Part shown: positions 55,126 to 64,000 of the stretch, in pieces
Position numbering within the stretch: position 1 is the stretch's first letter
Layout of the letters: each line of letters opens with the position of its first letter
Assembly (NCBI RefSeq): GCF_008151785.1
Contig: NZ_CP036523.1
Coordinates: 62,001-126,000 of the forward strand
Source of the DNA: Peptacetobacter hiranonis
GTDB lineage: Bacteria > Bacillota > Clostridia > Peptostreptococcales > Peptostreptococcaceae
Length of the DNA stretch: 64,000 bases
Direction: 5' to 3'
Notes under the pieces: generated by a model
Told to the model about the DNA's origin: nothing
Seen by the model: only the letters and a program-made list of their open reading frames with translations
Databases searched by the model: none
Translations under genes and position numbers: made by a program

Positions 55126-55947
55126 TTATTTTCCTTTTACCACTACATTTACCTGAGGTAAAACAATTCCATTTTCATCAAATTTTTCTTTTATTTTTTC
55201 CATTAACTCATAATAGGCATTCCAATAATCTTCTGTTTTTACCCAAGGTCTACTTATAAATTCCATTGATTTATTCCCCATAGAGTTTATACCTATAAGA
55301 GGTTTTGGATCTGTAAGAACTCTTTTATCTTCATCAAATATTTCTTGTACAATATTTTTTAATACACCTACATTTGTATCGTAATCTACATTGAATGTAA
55401 AATCTATTCTTCTTATATTTTGATGTGTATAGTTTATTATATTATTACTTGTTATCTGGAAGTTTGGTATTATTATTGTCTTATTGTCTGGAGTTTTTAG
55501 TATTGTACTAAATATCTGTATATCTGCAACAGTTCCTTCTACATTTGTATCTGATGCCTGTATATAATCTCCTATTTCAAAAGGTTTAAAGAATAGTATT
55601 ATAAATCCAGATGCTAGATTTGATAGTAATTCTTTAAATGCAAGCCCTATACTGAATCCTGCTGCTCCGACAATTGTTACTACAGATGTAGTTTTTATTC
55701 CTATCATATCTAAACTGTTTAGAACAACAACTACAATTATAGATATATATACACCATATACTATGAAATTTGTTATTCCTTTACCACTAGTATATTTCTC
55801 CAATATGTTAGAAACTATTCTTCTACATATTTTAGCAATAGCTAAACCAACAAAGAAGAATATTAACGAATATATTAATGATGGTATTTTATCTATACCT
55901 GTGTCTAAAAAAGCTTGTATTGTACTATCTGCAGTTATCCCTTTCAT
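55126..55947 (-). CDS. mscS: Small-conductance mechanosensitive channel, MscS family
   Basis: A 273-residue channel. Three membrane helices lie near 21-42, 62-80 and 85-115. The pore helix TM3 has the glycine/alanine pattern VTIVGAAGFSIGLAFKELLSNLASGF. The beta domain follows, with FKPFEIGDYIQ and VEGTVADIQIFSTIL, and then the alpha/beta vestibule. It opens under membrane tension to release solutes. It sits between 5S copy 2 and serS, on the same strand as the rRNA, 40 bp after the 5S, so some readthrough from the rRNA operon is possible. Confidence 0.95.
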   Translation of the reverse strand: MKGITADSTIQAFLDTGIDKIPSLIYSLIFFFVGLAIAKICRRIVSNILEKYTSGKGITNFIVYGVYISIIVVVVLNSLDMIGIKTTSVVTIVGAAGFSIGLAFKELLSNLASGFIILFFKPFEIGDYIQASDTNVEGTVADIQIFSTILKTPDNKTIIIPNFQITSNNIINYTHQNIRRIDFTFNVDYDTNVGVLKNIVQEIFDEDKRVLTDPKPLIGINSMGNKSMEFISRPWVKTEDYWNAYYELMEKIKEKFDENGIVLPQVNVVVKGK

Positions 55948-55989
55948 CTTTTCTCCTCAATATCAATTAATTTTAAATATAAAAAAAGA

Positions 55990-56107
<118 letters not shown>

Positions 56108-56177
56108 ATAATCTTTATTTTCAGAGATTGTACTCTGAAAACTACATACATATTAATCAAATTACCAAATATTTTCT

Positions 56178-59078
<2,901 letters not shown>

Positions 59079-59182
59079 AGTTACAGTTTGACATTTTTTA
59101 ATAAGGTTGTCGTCCTTATTTATCACATTAAGGAAATAAATGATGTCATATCATAATATATATGTAGTTTTCAAAGTACAAA

Positions 59183-59258
59183 TGGTGGAGATGAGGAGAT
59201 TCGAACTCCTGACCCCTTGCTTGCAAGGCAAGTGCTCTCCCAACTGAGCTACACCCCC
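59183..59258 (-). tRNA. tRNA-Ala(TGC), spacer of rRNA operon 3
   Basis: Identical to the gene at 27966; anticodon TGC, CCA encoded. Confidence 0.97.
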
Positions 59259-59307
59259 ATATTAAGTTTGTATAAACTTTCAAAACTGAACAGCAGATAA
59301 TTCTCCC

Positions 59308-60809
<1,502 letters not shown>

Positions 60810-60953
60810 ATAAAAATAGTTTGTTGAAACCTAAGTTTCAATTTAAATCCGCTCAGATGTTATCTCAAAATATCTGGCATGGTTTGTATGGCGTTCGAAC
60901 TATTTGTTCGAACTAAATATATCTGCTGTTCAGTTTTCAAAGTTCATTTAAAG

Positions 60954-61030
60954 TGGTGGACCATCAGGGACTCGAACCCCAGACCTACCGGTTATGAGCC
61001 GGGCGCTCTAACCAACTGAGCTAATGGTCC
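60954..61030 (-). tRNA. tRNA with CAT anticodon, probably Ile2, upstream of 16S (operon 3)
   Basis: Same body as the genes at 30747 and 32742; CCA encoded. It lies between the leading 5S and the 16S. Confidence 0.85.
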
Positions 61031-61045
61031 ACTATATATAAAATA

Positions 61046-61135
61046 TGGTGCCGAAGACCGGAATCGAACCGGTACGGGAGGATAAGTCCCGCAGGATTTT
61101 AAGTCCTGTGCGTCTGCCAGTTCCGCCACTTCGGC
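61046..61135 (-). tRNA. tRNA-Leu(TAA), upstream of 16S (operon 3)
   Basis: Same body as 32302 and 34287, but with CCA encoded. It lies directly after the leading 5S. Confidence 0.95.
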
Positions 61136-61140
61136 ACATA

Positions 61141-61258
<118 letters not shown>

Positions 61259-61301
61259 TATTCTTTAGTTGTTGTGACGACTTATCGCCGTCGCAAGTAT
61301 T

Positions 61302-61330
61302 ATATTACCATCTTCTTTATTAATCGTCAA
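61302..61330 (-). promoter_or_regulatory. Promoter of rRNA operon 3
   Basis: TTGACG (61330-61325), 17-bp spacer and TAATAT (61307-61302), then AATACTTG; preceded by AAAAAAGTG like the other rRNA promoters. Confidence 0.87.
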
Positions 61331-61410
61331 CACTTTTTTAAAACTTTTTTTAATTTTTTTTTAAGTTTATTTTCGATTGTTTCGAAGTGATGAAATATAT
61401 TCTATAACAT

Positions 61411-61447
61411 AAAAAGACCAATGTAAAGTATTAATTTACATTGGTCT
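61411..61447 (-). terminator. Terminator of the carboxymuconolactone decarboxylase-like gene
   Basis: A perfect 13-bp stem (61415-61427 with 61435-61447) with a 7-base loop is followed by TTTTATG on the minus strand. Confidence 0.88.
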
Positions 61448-61484
61448 ATATTTTTTCTAAATAGATATATTAATAAATATTAAA

Positions 61485-61835
61485 TTATTTATAATCTTTT
61501 TCAAACTCATTAACAGCATCCATTAATGTAGTTGCTACATATGCTGAAGCAGGTCCACCACCAAATGCTATAGCTACACCAGCTGCTTCTAATATTTCTT
61601 CTTTTGTACAACCAGCTTTAAACGCATTATTTACATGTCCTACTATACAATATTCACATCTACTAAAAGCTGCTATACCTACTGCTATAAGTTCTTTAGT
61701 TTTTAAATCAACAGCTCCATCTGATAAAACTGCTCCTGCAAACTGTCCAAATCCCTGTGCTATCTCTGGTTTATTAGCTGCAAAATCTGCCATACCTTTT
61801 GATGTTGCTTCTGCCATTGCTCTTACGTCTTTCAT
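61485..61835 (-). CDS. Carboxymuconolactone decarboxylase/AhpD-family protein
   Basis: A 116-residue protein of the CMD/AhpD fold. The signature SRCEYCIVGHVNNAFKAGCTKEEI holds the two active-site cysteines (CxxC near residues 58-61) and the His three residues later, as in AhpD-type peroxidase-linked reductases. It may help in peroxide or thiol redox defence in this anaerobe. ATG at 61835 chosen because GGGGG lies seven bases upstream; the frame extends 23 codons further without a site. Three dyads lie just upstream, suggesting tight regulation. It sits next to sigB on the same strand, but a terminator separates them. Confidence 0.9.
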   Translation of the reverse strand: MKDVRAMAEATSKGMADFAANKPEIAQGFGQFAGAVLSDGAVDLKTKELIAVGIAAFSRCEYCIVGHVNNAFKAGCTKEEILEAAGVAIAFGGGPASAYVATTLMDAVNEFEKDYK

Positions 61836-61916
61836 AGTTAGACCCCCTAAAAAATTATAATCTCTAACTATGAAATTACCACTTGAAAACCTTATTTTCA
61901 ACACTTTATATAAAGT
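61830..61916 (-). promoter_or_regulatory. Dyad-rich regulatory region of the CMD-like gene
   Basis: Three inverted repeats lie within 90 bp: perfect 13-bp arms at 61830-61842 and 61863-61875 that enclose the ribosome binding site and a TATAAT (61859-61854); 7-bp arms TTGAAAA/TTTTCAA at 61883-61901; and the perfect palindrome ACTTTATATAAAGT at 61903-61916. The start codon is inside the first repeat. Confidence 0.65.
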
Positions 61917-61990
61917 ATAGTTTTAAATTATAACCAATATTTTATATATAGATAAAAGCTTTTATTTTTTTACTATTCCTATCTTTAACA

Positions 61991-62027
61991 AAAAATAAAA
62001 AGTGCTACTCAAAGCATTGAATAGCAC
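61991..62027 (-). terminator. Terminator of the sigB operon
   Basis: An 11-bp stem (GTGCTATTCAA with TTGAGTAGCAC) followed by TTTTTATTTTTTG on the minus strand, a few bases after sigB. Confidence 0.85.
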
Positions 62028-62038
62028 ATACATATCAT

Positions 62039-62806
62039 CTATATTTTTTCGTATTCTTTTCTTAATTTTTCTACTACCTTTTTTTCTAATCTCGATACTG
62101 TCATTTGTGAGATATTAAGTTCCGTCGCTATAACAGACTGAGTTTTATTATGGAAGAATCTATCTTCTAAAATCTTAACTTCTAATTCATTTAGAGTCTG
62201 CATAAATCTATTAAGAAAATCTTTTTGTTCTATATTTCCAAAATCTTTTTCCTCAACACCAACTCTATCTGAAAGAGTAAGATCATCCTCAGAATCATCT
62301 CCACTTGACGCATCAAGTGATACAGGCTGATAACTATATGAAGCTTCCATAGCCTCAAGAACATCTTCTTCTCTACATCCTATATACTCAGCAATATCCT
62401 TAACTGACGGATGTCTTTTCTTTTCTTGCTCAATCGCTATCTTAGCATTACTTATCTTTTTACTAAGCTCTTGAATTCTTCTAGGAACTCTCATAGTCCA
62501 TACTTTATCTCTAAAATATTTTTTAATTTCTCCTATAATAGTAGGAGTAGCAAAACTAGAGAATTCAAATCCCTTGCTAATATCATATCTATCTATTGCA
62601 TAAATAAGAGCTAGCGAAGCCACTTGGTATATATCTTCATAATCAACACCCTTATTTATGTATTTTTTAGCGAGTATTCTAGCTAGATAAAGATGTCTTT
62701 CTATAAGAATATTTCTTATATCGATATCCTTGTTATCACTGTACAGTCTAAAAAGCTCTTTTGTATCCATGTCCAGGTAGTTTGCAGCTCCTGCTACACT
62801 TTTCAT
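62039..62806 (-). CDS. sigB: RNA polymerase sigma-B factor
   Basis: A 255-residue group 3 sigma factor of the SigB/SigF type. Region 2 has DYEDIYQVASLALIYAIDRYD and FSSFATPTIIGEIKKYFRD. Region 3 follows, and the region 4 helix-turn-helix is near the end (KTQSVIATELNISQMTVSRLEKKVVEKL). It directs the general stress response and is held inactive by RsbW. Its ATG overlaps the rsbW stop. The order rsbV-rsbW-sigB is the same as in C. difficile. Confidence 0.95.
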   Translation of the reverse strand: MKSVAGAANYLDMDTKELFRLYSDNKDIDIRNILIERHLYLARILAKKYINKGVDYEDIYQVASLALIYAIDRYDISKGFEFSSFATPTIIGEIKKYFRDKVWTMRVPRRIQELSKKISNAKIAIEQEKKRHPSVKDIAEYIGCREEDVLEAMEASYSYQPVSLDASSGDDSEDDLTLSDRVGVEEKDFGNIEQKDFLNRFMQTLNELEVKILEDRFFHNKTQSVIATELNISQMTVSRLEKKVVEKLRKEYEKI

Positions 62807-63213
62807 TAAATATCAGCTCCTAAATATTTAGTCATTCTAATAACTGTACCTTCATTTTCTATTGATTCTATACTTACCTCGTCCATTAACGTTTTTATAA
62901 TAAATAAACCTAAACCACTTTCTTTAGGCATATCTAAATCAGGCTCCTTTATAGCCTCAACGTCACAACCTTTACCGTTGTCTTTTATCTCTATACAAAT
63001 TCCAGATTCAAACATCTTAAAAGTTATAAAAAATTTATCATCATCGCTGTGTTTTATAGCATTAGTACATGCTTCAGAAACAGCAACCTTCATATCTTCT
63101 ATATCATCAATCGAAAAACCAATTTTGTTGGCTATTCCTGAAGTAGTAAGTCTTATAATGCTTACATACTCTGGATTTGAACTTATCTCCATTTTTATAG
63201 TTTCATAAGTCAA
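62806..63213 (-). CDS. rsbW: Anti-sigma-B factor, serine kinase RsbW
   Basis: A 135-residue GHKL-type kinase. The N box is VSEACTNAIKHS, followed by DNGKGCD and the glycine-rich SGLGLFIIKTLMDEV. It binds SigB and is displaced by unphosphorylated RsbV, which it also phosphorylates. It starts 3 bp after rsbV and overlaps sigB by one base. Confidence 0.95.
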   Translation of the reverse strand: MTYETIKMEISSNPEYVSIIRLTTSGIANKIGFSIDDIEDMKVAVSEACTNAIKHSDDDKFFITFKMFESGICIEIKDNGKGCDVEAIKEPDLDMPKESGLGLFIIKTLMDEVSIESIENEGTVIRMTKYLGADI

Positions 63214-63216
63214 TTT

Positions 63217-63534
63217 TTATCCCTCCACATTAAATATTTTATCAAGCCCCGTAATTTCTAATATCTTTCTTACGTTACTTTTAGGATTACTAAGGTATAT
63301 ACCCTTACCATTGACTTTCAATCTTTTTAGCACGCCTACCATTACTCCTAGACCAGTTGAATCAATATACTCTAATCTATCTAAGTCTATTTTTATATTT
63401 TGAGAATTTTCATCAACAAGATCATTAAGAGATTTTTTAAATACCTCTGCACTAGAAACATCAAGTTCTCCAATAAGAGCAACATTCCACACATTCTCTT
63501 CTACATTAAAAGATGAATCTATTTTTATCGACAT
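63217..63534 (-). CDS. rsbV: Anti-sigma factor antagonist RsbV
   Basis: A 105-residue STAS-domain protein. The phosphorylation site is Ser59 in EYIDSTGLGVM. Dephosphorylated RsbV frees SigB from RsbW. First gene of the rsbV-rsbW-sigB operon, with GGAGGTG before the ATG. No upstream phosphatase gene (rsbU/rsbP-like) is in the window, so the input signal is not visible. Confidence 0.95.
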   Translation of the reverse strand: MSIKIDSSFNVEENVWNVALIGELDVSSAEVFKKSLNDLVDENSQNIKIDLDRLEYIDSTGLGVMVGVLKRLKVNGKGIYLSNPKSNVRKILEITGLDKIFNVEG

Positions 63535-63582
63535 ATCACACCTCCAAATTAAAATTATATCCCATAAAATACCCTTAATTTC

Positions 63583-63891
63583 TTATTTATCTTTTTTCTT
63601 CTTATTTTTTCTTTTTTTCTTTATAAAACCAAATATATTTATATAGCTTCCTATACTGCTAACAGTTTCTACTAAACTGTCTACACTATCTGTTATAGAT
63701 GAAACATTATTAATAATATTATTTATATCTTTTTCATTTTCATCCACTATTCTTGTAGCTCTAGTAACAAGACCATTTGCATTATCTATAGTCTTAGATG
63801 CACTGTTTAAAGTCTTTGCTAAATACACAGCAATTATTATAGCAGAAACACCTAATAAAACTCCACATACCTGCCATCCAATTGCATTCAT
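63583..63891 (-). CDS. DUF948-like membrane-anchored coiled-coil protein
   Basis: A 102-residue protein with one N-terminal membrane segment (residues 6-26), a heptad-like helical middle rich in Asn, Ser and Val (residues 30-80), and a very basic tail (KKKRKNKKKKDK). The layout matches the DUF948 family found near general stress genes such as B. subtilis ytxG. AGGAGC lies before the ATG. It begins 1 bp after the stop of the preceding gene, so the two are coupled. Confidence 0.8.
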   Translation of the reverse strand: MNAIGWQVCGVLLGVSAIIIAVYLAKTLNSASKTIDNANGLVTRATRIVDENEKDINNIINNVSSITDSVDSLVETVSSIGSYINIFGFIKKKRKNKKKKDK

Positions 63892-63892
63892 A

Positions 63893-64000
63893 TTAAAGCT
63901 CCTCTTCTTTATCTGTATCTAAAACAATATCGTCATCCATATCGTCTTCAACCTCTTTAAATGTTCTGCTGATTACTATATTTTCGTCTTCTAAATCCAC
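63893..64000 (-). CDS. C-terminal end of an unidentified gene
   Basis: The last 35 codons of a gene that enters from the right. The tail is very acidic (EVEDDMDDDIVLDTDKEEEL) and unstructured. It ends just before the DUF948-like gene. Too short to identify. Confidence 0.65.
   Translation of the reverse strand: MDLEDENIVISRTFKEVEDDMDDDIVLDTDKEEEL

Overview
The window comes from a low-GC Firmicute of the class Clostridia, most likely a member of the Peptostreptococcaceae near Peptostreptococcus or Clostridioides. I infer this from the AT-rich base composition, the strong AGGAGG ribosome binding sites and the gene order. From high to low coordinates, almost all on the minus strand, the order is rsbV-rsbW-sigB, rRNA, serS, tadA, dnaX-ybaB-recR, rRNA/tRNA, pyc, radA-disA-PIN/TRAM, tkt, ispD-ispF, proS, gltX, cysS. 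From memory this is the order of the origin-proximal region of C. difficile, so the origin probably lies beyond position 64000.

Layout. 1-1350: cysS is cut after codon 20 by an element that starts with a group I intron-like ribozyme and carries a tnpB-type gene (an IStron); its far end lies outside the window. 1381-9800: gltX; an accessory stretch with an IS256-family element and three small membrane-protein genes; two prolyl-tRNA synthetases of different architecture, the upstream one behind a T-box leader. 9848-24342: ispF, a radical SAM gene, ispD, a split transketolase, a PIN/TRAM membrane protein, disA, radA, an EF-G paralogue, a flavodoxin and pyruvate carboxylase. 24776-39054: rRNA operon 1 (16S-Ala-23S-5S), one small unknown gene, a 45-gene tRNA array that is largely a tandem duplication of a 1.9-kb module and has its own promoter, and rRNA operon 2 (16S-23S with no 5S and no spacer tRNA).

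39489-55947: a plus-strand diacylglycerol glucosyltransferase-like gene; recR, ybaB and dnaX with the SRP RNA upstream; a plus-strand pantothenate operon (panG-like, panB, panC); a lipoprotein; a Nudix-TadA fusion; a four-gene unknown cluster that is a duplicated two-gene cassette; serS behind a T-box; and an MscS channel. 55990-61258: rRNA operon 3, with an extra 5S and two tRNAs between its promoter and its 16S. 61485-64000: a carboxymuconolactone decarboxylase-like gene with a dyad-rich upstream region, the sigB-rsbW-rsbV stress module, a DUF948-like protein and the end of one further gene.

How it fits together. Much of the window is translation machinery: five aminoacyl-tRNA synthetase genes, one of them interrupted, 49 tRNAs, three rRNA loci, SRP RNA and an EF-G paralogue. 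The base of each T-box that should face the tRNA discriminator matches the discriminator of the cognate tRNA in the array. The best candidates for undescribed biology are the IStron inside an essential synthetase gene, the duplicated unknown cassette at 50483-53177, the Nudix-TadA fusion, and several long nested hairpins between genes. No CRISPR array, prophage or defence island was seen.
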